A stretch of 33,443 nucleotides of DNA from Methanothrix sp. (GTDB lineage: Archaea > Halobacteriota > Methanosarcinia > Methanotrichales > Methanotrichaceae): NCBI RefSeq assembly GCF_026419855.1, contig NZ_JAOAKP010000017.1, forward strand, positions 1 through 33,443. The letters run 5' to 3'. Positions 22,133 through 32,166 of this stretch are shown here, in pieces (within the stretch, counting starts at the first letter, position 1; the number at the start of each line of letters is the position of its first letter). The position numbers were made by a program, and so were the translations under genes. The notes under the pieces are model-generated. The model had not been told where the DNA came from. It searched no databases and saw only the letters and a list, made by a program, of their open reading frames with translations.

Positions 22133-22533
22133 TAAGGGTCAGGGGGCTCAGGCAGCCTGAGCTCTGTCACAAAGGCCCGTTCATACAGCTCCCCTGCCCG
22201 GAGGCGATCTACATGGGGCTGGATAGATGGGCTGTGACGAGGAACCAGCTCGATATTCCTGAGTACCGGAGGTTCTGCAGGGAGCTTATGCGATCATCTC
22301 TGGACGCTGTGGAGATGCTCTCCAGGCATTACAGAATAGCGATCGTGGGTGTTGCAGGAAGCCCGAGCTGCGGCGTGTTCACCACAACCACAGGCTACAT
22401 GGGGGGAATGGTTAGGGAGTCAGAGCACGAGGTGATCCAGGGCATGGGGATATTCATGGAGGAGCTGAGGCGTGCCATGGACGGACGGGGGATCGACGCG
22501 GAGTGGCACGAGGCGCGCAGCCACGGGGATTGA
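22084..22533 (+). CDS. TudS-like putative desulfidase (CD3072-type)
   Basis: 149 residues with three well-placed Cys: C11 in SHCILNP, C38 in LPCPEA and C96 in GSPSCGV. In TudS desulfidases three Cys hold a 4Fe-4S cluster whose free iron takes sulfur from thiolated substrates. The PCPE and SPSCG motifs and the length fit the TudS-related family named after Clostridioides difficile CD3072. An in-frame ATG at 22084 sits within the upstream PH gene, so translation is coupled. The substrate in this organism is unknown. Confidence 0.78.
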   Translation: MEGYVYVVSHCILNPLVRVRGLRQPELCHKGPFIQLPCPEAIYMGLDRWAVTRNQLDIPEYRRFCRELMRSSLDAVEMLSRHYRIAIVGVAGSPSCGVFTTTTGYMGGMVRESEHEVIQGMGIFMEELRRAMDGRGIDAEWHEARSHGD

Positions 22534-22770
22534 TCTGACATAAAAATGATTCAAGTCCGATCAGGATATGGAGAACATCCATGTGATTCCTGGAACTTTT
22601 GGCGAGAGGTTTTTCCCGGTTCCTGATAAGTGAGAGCGCAAACTACGATCATCAGGCCGGAGAGGAGGTCACCGACTTCCTGGAATCCAAATTTAATGAA
22701 GTCTCAAAATGACTCCGTAAAATCTGAGCATCTCGTAATGAAAAACCCCAGATTCATTTTGGTGTTCGGC

Positions 22771-23628
22771 ATGCATCCAATTGTTAAATCATCTGCTATG
22801 GCACTGGTTCTTGCAGCCTCGCTGATCCTATCCGGCTGCATAGAGCTGCCTCAGGGAGATAACACGAGCAATAAGCTTCTGGTGGTCGCCACAATACAGC
22901 CGCTTGGCGAGTTCGTCAGGGCTGTCGGCGGGGATCGCGTTGATGTGATGGTGCTGCTCCCGCCCGGGGCTGAGCCGCACACATTCGAGCCCACGCCGGC
23001 GCAGATGAAGCGTGTTGAGGATGCAGATCTTTATGTGGAGAACGGCGCTGGTCTGGAGCTGTGGCTGGAGAGATTCCCCGTCGGGGGATTGAAGGTCGTT
23101 GATAGCTCTGAGGGGGTCGAGCTTCTCTACCTGAACGGCACCCCCGACCCCCATATCTGGCTATCGCCCCGGTGTGCTGCGATCCAGGTTGAGAACATCT
23201 GCCGGGCCCTGATCGAGGTGGATCCTGAGGGCAGGGGGTTCTACGAGAAAAACAGAGATGCTTACATAAGCGAGCTCAGAGGTCTCGATGAGTATCTAAA
23301 GAGCAGGCTCTCCAGAGCATCCGGCCGCATCTTCGTCGTGGATCATCCAGCATGGAGCTACCTCGCCAGGGATTACGGGCTGGTCCAGATCGCAATAGAG
23401 GAGGGAGAGCGGGAGCCCGGGCCGAGGCGCATCGCCTACATAATAAAAACCGTGAAGGATAACAACATAAAGGCGATACTAGTCGAGCCGGAGTTCAACC
23501 CGAAGATGGCAGAAGTGATCGCATCAGAGGCTGGCTGTCAGGTCGTGGAGATCGATCCACTTGCAGGTGATTATATAAATAACATGAGGTCTGTAGGAGA
23601 TCTCATAGCGGAATCGATTGGGGCATGA
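22771..23628 (+). CDS. Metal ABC transporter substrate-binding lipoprotein (Zn/Mn type)
   Basis: Binds a divalent metal outside the cell and delivers it to the permease. A lipoprotein signal ends in the lipobox LSGC. Metal-ligand segments of the cluster A-I family are visible: GAEPHTFEPTP, DPHIWLSP, VDHPAWSYL and an acidic LVEPEFNPK. No His-rich loop follows the first ligand, which leaves zinc versus manganese open. The frame is open further upstream (22630 and ATG 22738); I chose ATG 22771, which gives a normal signal peptide. A TATA-like AAATTTAATGAAG lies at about 22688-22700. The end overlaps the ATPase gene by four bases. Confidence 0.9.
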   Translation: MHPIVKSSAMALVLAASLILSGCIELPQGDNTSNKLLVVATIQPLGEFVRAVGGDRVDVMVLLPPGAEPHTFEPTPAQMKRVEDADLYVENGAGLELWLERFPVGGLKVVDSSEGVELLYLNGTPDPHIWLSPRCAAIQVENICRALIEVDPEGRGFYEKNRDAYISELRGLDEYLKSRLSRASGRIFVVDHPAWSYLARDYGLVQIAIEEGEREPGPRRIAYIIKTVKDNNIKAILVEPEFNPKMAEVIASEAGCQVVEIDPLAGDYINNMRSVGDLIAESIGA

Positions 23629-24380
23629 TGTCAGCGGTCTCTATAGAGGGTCTCACAGTCAGACTTGATGGCAGGGTCGTGCTTGAGGATATCTGGCTGG
23701 AGGTGGATGAGAGGGATTTTCTGGGTCTGATAGGCCCGAATGGGGGTGGCAAATCAACTCTTCTTAAGGCTATCCTCGGGCTTGTGAGGCCTTCATCAGG
23801 CAGGATCACAGTCTTCGGCAGGGATCCTGTAGCTGCAAGACCTCTGGTCGGATATCTGCCGCAGCACAGCATCTTCGATCAGAGATTTCCTGTGAGGGTC
23901 CTAGATGTTGTTCTCATGGGAAGATACCCGCGTGTGGGCATGCTCAGGCGGTACAGAAAGGAGGATCTGGATGCAGCGAGAAGAGCGCTCGATGCCGTCG
24001 GCATGTTAGGGCTAGCGGATCGTGAGATTGGGGCTCTCTCAGGTGGCGAGCAGCAGAGGGTCTTCGTCGCCAGGGCGATCGTATCCGATCCGAAGCTGCT
24101 TCTGCTTGATGAGCCGACCACTGGCGTGGATGTCGCGCAGCAGAGGGAGTTCTACGATCTCCTGAAGCATCTCAACAGCAGAATGGCCATAATAATGGTA
24201 TCACACGATCTATCTGCGATCTCAGCTCACGTCGAGAAGGTCGCGTGTTTGAATCAGAGACTTTACTACCATGGGTCCAAGGAACTCACAGAGGAGGACC
24301 TCACCCAGGCGTACGGTTGCCCCATAGTCGATATAATCGCGCATGGGATCCCGCACAGGGTTTTTAGGGAGCACAGGTAG
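23625..24380 (+). CDS. Metal ABC transporter ATP-binding protein
   Basis: 251 residues with Walker A GPNGGGKST, a Q-loop (YLPQH), the signature LSGGEQQRVFVARA, Walker B LLLLDEPT and the switch His in MVSHDL. It powers import through the ABC-3 family permease that follows. ATG at 23625 overlaps the stop of the binding-protein gene; ATG 23628 is equally possible. The C-terminal extension (YHGSKELTEEDLTQAYGC) is typical of ZnuC-like proteins. Confidence 0.93.
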   Translation: MMSAVSIEGLTVRLDGRVVLEDIWLEVDERDFLGLIGPNGGGKSTLLKAILGLVRPSSGRITVFGRDPVAARPLVGYLPQHSIFDQRFPVRVLDVVLMGRYPRVGMLRRYRKEDLDAARRALDAVGMLGLADREIGALSGGEQQRVFVARAIVSDPKLLLLDEPTTGVDVAQQREFYDLLKHLNSRMAIIMVSHDLSAISAHVEKVACLNQRLYYHGSKELTEEDLTQAYGCPIVDIIAHGIPHRVFREHR

Positions 24381-24386
24381 ATCGCC

Positions 24387-25205
24387 ATGAACGCCCTGAT
24401 AGGAGAGATGATGCAGTATGAGTTCATTAAGACCGCCCTTATTGCGGGGCTGATGCTCTCCGTGCTCTGTGGTGTCGTTGGAGTGTACATAGTTCTGAAC
24501 AGGATCGTATTCATAGGCGATGGTGTCGCACACGCTGCCTTTGGCGGCATCGGCCTGGGATACCTTCTGGGAATAGATCCCTTCGTTCTCGCACTTGTAG
24601 CAGCAGTCCTCTCCGCCGCGGGCATCGGTGCTGTGAGCAGATCGAAGGTCTCGGAGGACACCGCAATAGGTGTCTTCCTAGCGATGGGAATGGCACTTGG
24701 TGTGCTCCTCATGAGCATGAGCACCGGATACTCCAGAGACCTCTTCGACTACCTTTTTGGAAACATACTAGCGGTCTCCTGGATCGATGTGAAGATAATG
24801 ATCGTCTTGACTGTGATCATAACAGCGCTGGCACTTGCGTTTTACAGGGAGTTCCTGATCCTCTCGTTCGATCCCCACTACGGCGAGGCGCTGGGCCTGC
24901 CGGTGGGCAGGCTGAAGATGCTGCTCCTCTGCATGGTGGCGTTCACTGTTGTGATGCTGATAAAGATCGTGGGGATAATAATGGTGATAGCCATGCTCAC
25001 GATACCGGCTGCCATAAGCAGGCAGCATCTCTGCGATCTAAGGAAGATAATCGCGCTCTCAGTTATTCTGGGCATGATATTTGTGACTTCAGGTCTTGTG
25101 GTATCCTATGCTTTTGATCTCCCATCAGGGGCGACGACCATACTCATAGCATCCGCTGCGTTCTTCTCCAGCACCGCTGCTTCACGGAGAAATGCGTTTG
25201 TATAG
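24387..25205 (+). CDS. Metal ABC transporter permease (ABC-3 family)
   Basis: 272 residues with about eight hydrophobic segments from the first (TALIAGLMLSVLCGVVGVYI) to the last (TTILIASAAFFSS). The cytoplasmic-loop motif GDGVAHAAFGGIGLG (ABC-3 family) and SFDPHYGEALGLPVGRLK are conserved. It follows the ATPase gene after 6 bases and completes the importer. Its TAG stop shares its last base with the closing stem of the structured element at 25205-25381. Confidence 0.93.
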   Translation: MNALIGEMMQYEFIKTALIAGLMLSVLCGVVGVYIVLNRIVFIGDGVAHAAFGGIGLGYLLGIDPFVLALVAAVLSAAGIGAVSRSKVSEDTAIGVFLAMGMALGVLLMSMSTGYSRDLFDYLFGNILAVSWIDVKIMIVLTVIITALALAFYREFLILSFDPHYGEALGLPVGRLKMLLLCMVAFTVVMLIKIVGIIMVIAMLTIPAAISRQHLCDLRKIIALSVILGMIFVTSGLVVSYAFDLPSGATTILIASAAFFSSTAASRRNAFV

Positions 25206-25381
25206 GTAAGCAGGCAGAGAGCCCTCCCCTTCAGGGAGGGGATGAATGCCGTACGATTCCAGTTCACCGGTTACCATATGTTCTCGCTCTTATCCATATG
25301 ATGGCTTGCCAGAAGAGTCGCTGGTCCTGCTGTGCGTTCTTGGAGAATGAACGTGTGGTCCCAGCAACCAGCTTGCTTACC
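25205..25381 (+). other. 177-bp multi-hairpin element downstream of the metal importer
   Basis: Closed by GGTAAGCAGGC (25205-25215) and GCTTGCTTACC (25371-25381), which pair at 10 of 11 positions. Inside are three further hairpins: CCCTCCC with GGGAGGG around loop CTTCA (about 25222-25240), two CATATG blocks near 25276 and 25296 that can pair, and GCTGGT with ACCAGC (about 25320-25372) enclosing CGTTC with GAACG. The first hairpin followed by GATGAATGCC resembles the right-end hairpin of IS200/IS605 elements. It could be a transposon relic, a structured RNA or a 3' UTR element. No coding capacity is seen. Confidence 0.5.
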
Positions 25382-25386
25382 TCTAA

Positions 25387-26530
25387 CCTAAGCTCCCCGT
25401 AATTTATAGTCTTACGCTAAACTTAATATAATACTAGTATATGAATAGACTGATCATATGAAAGGCGTCAGGTTGGAGATACAGAATGCGGAGGAGATAC
25501 CTGTCAGGCTGCGCGATGAGAAGGATGACCGTGTAAAGGCGCGGCTTGTTTTTCTCAATGCGATAGCGAACTATCATATCGACTTTGAGTCGGCGTGCGC
25601 GATGTGCGGGATAGTGACATCAACAGGGTATCTCTGGATAAGAAAGTGGAACAAAGAAGGGTATGAGGGGATAAAGGATAAAGAGAACGCTGGCGGCAGG
25701 CCACCACGTTTATCGGAAGATGATCTTAAGCTGCTCAGAAAGGAGCTGGAGGGCAAAGAGTACTGGAGCACCAAAGAGGTGAGGGAGAAGATACATGAGA
25801 TTTTTGGAGTGAGCCTGTCCGAAGACCAGGTAGTGAGAATACTGAGGAATAAGCTGGGTATGCTGTTTTCAAAACCGTTTCCTGTGGATTACAGGAGACC
25901 AGATGACGCAGAAGCGATACTCGAGAACCAGCTGAGTCTTGTGTTCTCGCTTCTAAGAGCCAGAGGAATTCGTGATGAGGAGATAGCGATAGGTTTCGTT
26001 GATGAGACCAGGCCTCAAAACACGCCCAACACCGTAAGGGTGTGGAGCTTTGAAAAGGTGAGATCTATAAAAAATACAACAAAATTTGAAACAAATACCA
26101 TCGGGTTCTATGCAATAAAAGGAACCAGCGTTCAAAAGTTCCTGGAAAACTCAAAGGCCGGGTCAATAGCAAGCTTTTTCGAGGATGTAAAAGCTGCAAA
26201 CTCCGATTACAAGGCTATTGTTGCCATAGTCGATAATTTCGCATCTCATAAAAGTAAAATCGTGAAAAATAAAGTCGCAGAGCTCGGAATCTATCTTGTC
26301 TACCTCCCACCATACTCCCCTGACCTGAACCCAATAGAGTTCATATGGAAATCCATAAAGAGGCTACTTTCTGTTACATTTGTCAAAAACCTGGAAGATG
26401 CAAAAAGAATCATCTCAGAAGGTTGGGCCAGATCCGCCTCTTACCTGAGCTATGCTAAAGCATGGATACAACGGTTCCTCAGAGCTGTAGGTTATACAGA
26501 GTTATGCGGATAACTATATTCAAGCTCGCG
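25387..26530 (+). mobile_element. IS630-type insertion sequence, right end unclear
   Basis: The left end CCTAAGCTCCCCGTAATTTA (25387-25406) matches the termini of the 139-bp elements. It is followed by an AT-rich TATA promoter (AAACTTAATATAAT, 25421-25434) and the transposase gene. A convincing inverted right end was not found. CTATATTCAAGCTCG at about 26514-26528 could be a decayed version, so the end coordinate is approximate. Confidence 0.7.
25458..26513 (+). CDS. IS630-family transposase
   Basis: 351 residues, apparently intact. An N-terminal helix-turn-helix (CGIVTSTGYLWIRKWNKEG, about residues 48-66) and a second winged-helix part are followed by a DDE_3 catalytic domain. The three acidic residues are in FVDET, IVDNFASHKS and SPDLNPIEFIWKSIK, and LPPYSPDLNPIE is the family hallmark. 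The ATG lies about 25 bases after the TATA box, so the mRNA is probably leaderless. No frameshift is seen, so the protein could be active and might move the 139-bp elements in trans. Codon use is more AT-rich than in its neighbours. Confidence 0.95.
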   Translation: MKGVRLEIQNAEEIPVRLRDEKDDRVKARLVFLNAIANYHIDFESACAMCGIVTSTGYLWIRKWNKEGYEGIKDKENAGGRPPRLSEDDLKLLRKELEGKEYWSTKEVREKIHEIFGVSLSEDQVVRILRNKLGMLFSKPFPVDYRRPDDAEAILENQLSLVFSLLRARGIRDEEIAIGFVDETRPQNTPNTVRVWSFEKVRSIKNTTKFETNTIGFYAIKGTSVQKFLENSKAGSIASFFEDVKAANSDYKAIVAIVDNFASHKSKIVKNKVAELGIYLVYLPPYSPDLNPIEFIWKSIKRLLSVTFVKNLEDAKRIISEGWARSASYLSYAKAWIQRFLRAVGYTELCG

Positions 26531-26578
26531 ACCGCGCTCAGTAGGTTATAATACCAAGAAGATCGCGCTGAGGAGCGA

Positions 26579-27832
26579 CTACCTGCTAGGATGTGCCCTA
26601 GGGTCGCGCATCCTCACAAGCGGTTTGGCGAGATGCCTTCTTGCAGACGGCGGGACCTCGTAGAGGCCCTCCTCGATATCTCTTGACAGCTCCAGGACCT
26701 CGGCCTCGATGGATCTCGTCCTGCATCTCCTGCACCTGTATCCCTGGCCGGCCCCGGCAGACTCCATGCGCCTGCCGCATGCGCAAAGTGGCGGCCTCGA
26801 TCTCCTCTGCTTCTCCATGGAGATTATATCGATCTTCTCCAGGTTCAGCGTGCTGGACTTCATTGAGCCGTAGACCTCTATCAGATCTCCGGGAATCAGC
26901 GATCTGACGATCTTTCTGAAGCATTTCGTCGGCTCGAATGCGGCGCACTCAATTTTTCGCCCTCCCACATCGATGGGGAAGAATACGTGCCCACCCTCGA
27001 TCGCTCGCGGCTTCCCGGCAACACTGCCGCGCAGCCTGTAGCTCCTGTCATCATTGAGACATGTATCGCGGCCCCTCATATCTATGATGTGCGCATCCGT
27101 CCCCTGGTTTGTGACGTACATCACGCATCTCTCAGGCGCCTCAGATCTTATCATGCTGAATGCCCTTCTTATCGCATCGGGATCATCCCCGCGAATCCCG
27201 AAGAGCACCGGATCGGGTGAGTGAGGGGAGAAGACTATGCGCCTGTTCGAGTAGTCTACAGTGTCCCATGTTGCAGGATATGTCGCTCTATCCGCCTCCC
27301 ATATCGAATCCTCATCGAGGGATCTCGGCGTGCCCCAGAGCTCTCTCCGCCTGTAGGCTATTAGCTCGTATGTGGAGTCATCGAACTCCGAGCCGACAGC
27401 CGCGAGCGCGCCTATGAGACCTCTCTGATTTTTGAAGCCGCGGTGCCATATGCCCTCGGCTGTGAGTATACCCTTCGCCTCCTCGATCTCCAGGATCTCC
27501 GTGACCGCCCTCCTGTAAAACTGCCTCATCTCTTCAGTGACCCTCTCTGCGATCACGAGCCCCGGGTTCGTGTTTATTCCAGAAAGATCCGAGAGCTCCA
27601 GGAGTGTATCCAGGGCGGTCTGCCCGATACTCTCAGGGTCCTCAGCCTCCACAGGTATGGCGATGGCTGCATTTCCCCTGGTCTTGTATCTCGCACAGGG
27701 ATTGAGGCGCACAAGCTTTGGCGTGCAAACATGATACCCGCTCGCCCTGAGCCTTTCTATGAGAACCGCAGCGAGATACGTTGTGCAGAAGCCCCTCTCA
27801 GAGTCCGTGTCGTCTATTCCTATGATAAGCAT
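26579..27832 (-). CDS. tiaS: tRNA(Ile2) 2-agmatinylcytidine synthetase TiaS
   Basis: About 417 residues. It attaches agmatine to C34 of tRNA-Ile(CAU), which lets that tRNA read AUA codons. The N-terminal kinase-like start MLIIGIDDTDSERGFCTTYL is diagnostic, followed by RLNPCARYKTRGNAA. An OB-fold (about residues 290-350) and a C-terminal zinc ribbon CACGRR...CRRCRT complete the family architecture. The start could be TTG 27838 or ATG 27832; ATG gives the usual N-terminus. Its role with AUA is worth noting given the apparent AUA start codon of the MBL gene. Confidence 0.95.
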   Translation of the reverse strand: MLIIGIDDTDSERGFCTTYLAAVLIERLRASGYHVCTPKLVRLNPCARYKTRGNAAIAIPVEAEDPESIGQTALDTLLELSDLSGINTNPGLVIAERVTEEMRQFYRRAVTEILEIEEAKGILTAEGIWHRGFKNQRGLIGALAAVGSEFDDSTYELIAYRRRELWGTPRSLDEDSIWEADRATYPATWDTVDYSNRRIVFSPHSPDPVLFGIRGDDPDAIRRAFSMIRSEAPERCVMYVTNQGTDAHIIDMRGRDTCLNDDRSYRLRGSVAGKPRAIEGGHVFFPIDVGGRKIECAAFEPTKCFRKIVRSLIPGDLIEVYGSMKSSTLNLEKIDIISMEKQRRSRPPLCACGRRMESAGAGQGYRCRRCRTRSIEAEVLELSRDIEEGLYEVPPSARRHLAKPLVRMRDPRAHPSR

Positions 27833-27838
27833 CTCCAA

Positions 27839-28216
27839 ACCACGTCTATCGGTTCCAGAGAATTGTCACTGCCAGCCACAAAATCAGATGCGTTCCATAA
27901 ATAAGCCTTTGGCTGAGCCCCTGACACTCGGGATTTTGGTACGGAAATGCAACTTGATCTTCATCTGCAGAGATGGCCTGTGCGTCATGAGCGTTTTTTA
28001 TGACGTAATACGATCGTATGATTGAACCAGTGAATAGCATGCCGGGAATGATGAACCCGAAATAAGCCGCAGACCTCGATGGTCATAAAGTGAAAACACA
28101 TGCGTTCAATCGCATTTCTGACGCAGTCTCGAGGCGACTCCAGCCACATATATTGCACCTCCTGGATCCTGAAGGGATCTACGATCCAGATTTCCATGGT
28201 CCGGTTGACCAAAACA
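27839..28216. other. Intergenic region between tiaS and the regulator
   Basis: About 380 bases with the tiaS promoter region on its left (TATA-like GCTTATTTATGG, minus strand, about 27895-27906). I find no tRNA, no convincing small ORF with a ribosome binding site, and no copy of the repeats found elsewhere in the window. Confidence 0.5.
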
Positions 28217-28251
28217 CTTATATCTAACCTTTTGTTACTAACCATCGGTTA
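28217..28251 (+). promoter_or_regulatory. Promoter with operator-like palindrome
   Basis: A TATA box CTTATATC (28217-28224) is followed by the perfect palindrome TAACC-ATC-GGTTA (28239-28251), which covers the expected transcript start. An extra half site CTAACC lies at 28224-28229. A repressor bound here would block initiation. The adjacent winged-helix regulator is the obvious candidate, as autoregulation; this is inference. Confidence 0.55.
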
Positions 28252-28266
28252 TGATTTCGCGGCAGG

Positions 28267-28890
28267 GTGTTCGGCTTGGATCCAGTCGAGCTGCTTGATG
28301 TTCTGGGGAATGAGAACAGGAGGCGCATACTTCAGCTTCTCTCGTTCCGGCCGTTCTACTTCAACGAGATAGCCAAGAGGCTCGATGTTGGACCTAAGGC
28401 TGTGATAGATCATCTTGGTGTTCTGGAGGCTGCCGGCCTGATAGAGTGCTACAGGGATGATAGGAGGCGCAAGTACTTCCGGCTTGCGAGAAATCTAGTA
28501 CTTGAGGTTGCGCTAGCGTCGCACTCATATGGGGTGAGGGCCTATGCGCTCTCCAGTCCATCAGTGGAGAGGGAATCCGACTGCCGCGATCTCAGAGAGA
28601 TACATCAGGAGCTCTCGGCGCTCGCGGCTGAGATGGACAGGCTTAGAATGATGATGGCGGATGTGGCAACGAGGGAACTGAGGCTGCGTCAGAGGGCCAT
28701 GAGAGCGATAGAGGAGTGCGCTACCGATGAGATCGAGGAAGAGCTGTTATTCTCTCTTCTATCAGGCAGCTCCACCGAGGAGAAGCTCGCCGAACGGCTC
28801 AAGATACCAGCACCGGTCGTGAGAGAATCGCTCGTGAGGCTTGAGTCGAGAGGGCTGGTGCGCTTCGAGAATGGCTCCTGGAGCATTTGA
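28267..28890 (+). CDS. ArsR-like winged-helix transcriptional regulator
   Basis: 207 residues. The N-terminal winged helix-turn-helix (LLDVLGNENRRRILQLLSF, then FNEIAKRLDVGPKAVIDHL and YFRLARN) is followed by a helical, probably coiled-coil middle (about residues 110-160). A C-terminal second winged-helix-like segment follows (TEEKLAERLKIPAPVVRESLVRL), so it may contact DNA with two domains. GTG start. No metal-binding Cys pair is seen in the ArsR recognition region, so a metal signal is unlikely. It lies 20 bases upstream of cdc48 and is probably co-transcribed with it. Confidence 0.85.
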   Translation: MFGLDPVELLDVLGNENRRRILQLLSFRPFYFNEIAKRLDVGPKAVIDHLGVLEAAGLIECYRDDRRRKYFRLARNLVLEVALASHSYGVRAYALSSPSVERESDCRDLREIHQELSALAAEMDRLRMMMADVATRELRLRQRAMRAIEECATDEIEEELLFSLLSGSSTEEKLAERLKIPAPVVRESLVRLESRGLVRFENGSWSI

Positions 28891-28898
28891 ATCCGTGA

Positions 28899-31076
<2,178 letters not shown>

Positions 31077-31187
31077 GTGGATTTTATCGCCGGAGAGGGC
31101 AGACCCCTCAACACTTTGCCTGAAGGTTCTCACCTGGCTGGTGGAGGCACAAGAGCGCGGTACTCGATTGTGATGATATCTTAGGCC

Positions 31188-31295
31188 GGCTCATGTCCGC
31201 GAATAATCGGATATCCGGATTGAGTCTAGCTTTTCGGGACCATTGGTCGCCTATTTTTCGCCATTCTCTGCGAGTTCGCTAACTCAACTGGATGT
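31188..31295 (+). repeat. Structured intergenic repeat, unit C
   Basis: A single copy of the repeat found in tandem at 9521-9720. GGCTCA at 31188-31193 pairs with TGAGTC (31221-31226) if a G-U pair is allowed, and TCCG with CGGA nests inside. The end (GCTAACTCAACTGGATG) matches unit B. The rest of 31077-31575 contains only a weak minus-strand frame at 31330-31563 that I do not support as a gene. Confidence 0.68.
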
Positions 31296-31575
31296 ACCCA
31301 TAGGTCTCCCCGCTTTTGATTTCAGCGTGTCACCGAATACTTTCGCGCTGCATGGCTAATGGCTTCATATCTCCACAGCTACTACTATCTTGACCGCTCG
31401 TCACCGCTGTTACTGCTACTCCCGGACGGGCGGATCTATCCCCCTTCTTTATAACCATCATCGGACACGTTCCTGGATTTTGTGGATTGGTACCCTTCGG
31501 AAAAGAGGCCAGATCGATTGCTTCGAGGATACCGGATTCTCGCCGCTCCGGCGGTTCGACCACATGAGCTCACCA

Positions 31576-31869
31576 TCAAATTATGGGTCTGTGAAGCACG
31601 GATTGGAGTTTCGTGTCCAGGTCAGATGCAATTTCGACCAAAATTTTGAAGACATCCAGCGCGATCGCTGATACCCCCTCTCCTAACCTGGTCGCGAGCT
31701 CACCAAGAAGTTCGCAGGCCAAGCCTATGATATACGCTAAAGCACTCTTTGAGATCTCAAGGATGTGAGCAACGGGCATAACTGTATCTAATTTTTCACT
31801 ATTCTGTGCCCAGATGAATATGCATAAGATTGCCACCATGATGACGAGAACAATAGCGGATTTCCTCAT
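31576..31869 (-). CDS. Small exported or membrane-anchored protein
   Basis: 97 residues starting at ATG, with GAGGT upstream and a TATA-like stretch ATTATTATACATAAAAC (minus strand, about 31910-31928). The N-terminus MRKSAIVLVIMVAILCIFIW is a signal peptide or membrane anchor. The rest is an amphipathic helical region with few charged residues (LEISKSALAYIIGLACELLG, then AIALDVFKILVEIASDL). No family is recognised. Its isolated position among repeats leaves some doubt. Confidence 0.55.
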   Translation of the reverse strand: MRKSAIVLVIMVAILCIFIWAQNSEKLDTVMPVAHILEISKSALAYIIGLACELLGELATRLGEGVSAIALDVFKILVEIASDLDTKLQSVLHRPII

Positions 31870-31959
31870 TCAGGAGACCTCTTCACATCCGATATCATGG
31901 TTTCTGTAGTTTTATGTATAATAATTTTTTGTATAGCATTATATATGCGTTGTGTGTAA

Positions 31960-32022
31960 ACTGAGCTCCCAATCATTTATAGTATTCTGCATAAGTTGAT
32001 ATAATATTCATATTACATAAAA
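31960..32022 (+). mobile_element. Relic of an IS630-type left end
   Basis: The sequence ACTGAGCTCCCAATCATTTATAG and the following AT-rich stretch (ATAAGTTGATATAATATT) align with the first 60 bases of the IS630-type element at 25387, including its promoter region. No transposase follows, so only the end survives. Confidence 0.6.
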
Positions 32023-32097
32023 CCATGTACGAATTGCGGCATATCCAGCATATTTTAAATTGGCTTATATGAAGTGACGCAAAGGGCTATACTTTCG

Positions 32098-32154
32098 ACG
32101 CATTCCTGGAATCGTCTTCTGCTTGCGGATTTTAAAGACTTATCCAACACAGCA
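32098..32154 (-). mobile_element. 117-bp miniature element, copy 4 (truncated)
   Basis: 57 bases nearly identical to the corresponding part of copy 1, ending in TTATCCAACACAGCA. The other half of the element is missing and no 8-bp duplication is found. It ends 12 bases from the stop codon of the flavodoxin-fusion gene. Confidence 0.85.
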
Positions 32155-32166
32155 GTGCCCCTGCAT

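Noticed and set aside
25222-25240. CCCTCCC/GGGAGGG hairpin as an ordinary terminator of the metal importer operon
   Set aside because: No T run follows it, which archaeal terminators need; it is treated as part of the larger structured element.
26514-26578. Inverted or direct repeat CGCGCTCAG / CGCGCTGAG between the transposase and tiaS
   Set aside because: The halves are near-direct repeats that do not pair well, and they do not match the left end of the IS, so neither a terminator nor a right terminal repeat can be claimed.
31330-31563. 77-codon minus-strand frame downstream of the small exported protein gene
   Set aside because: GTG with a passable GGTGAG, but the product is low in structure and unlike a folded protein; too weak to list.
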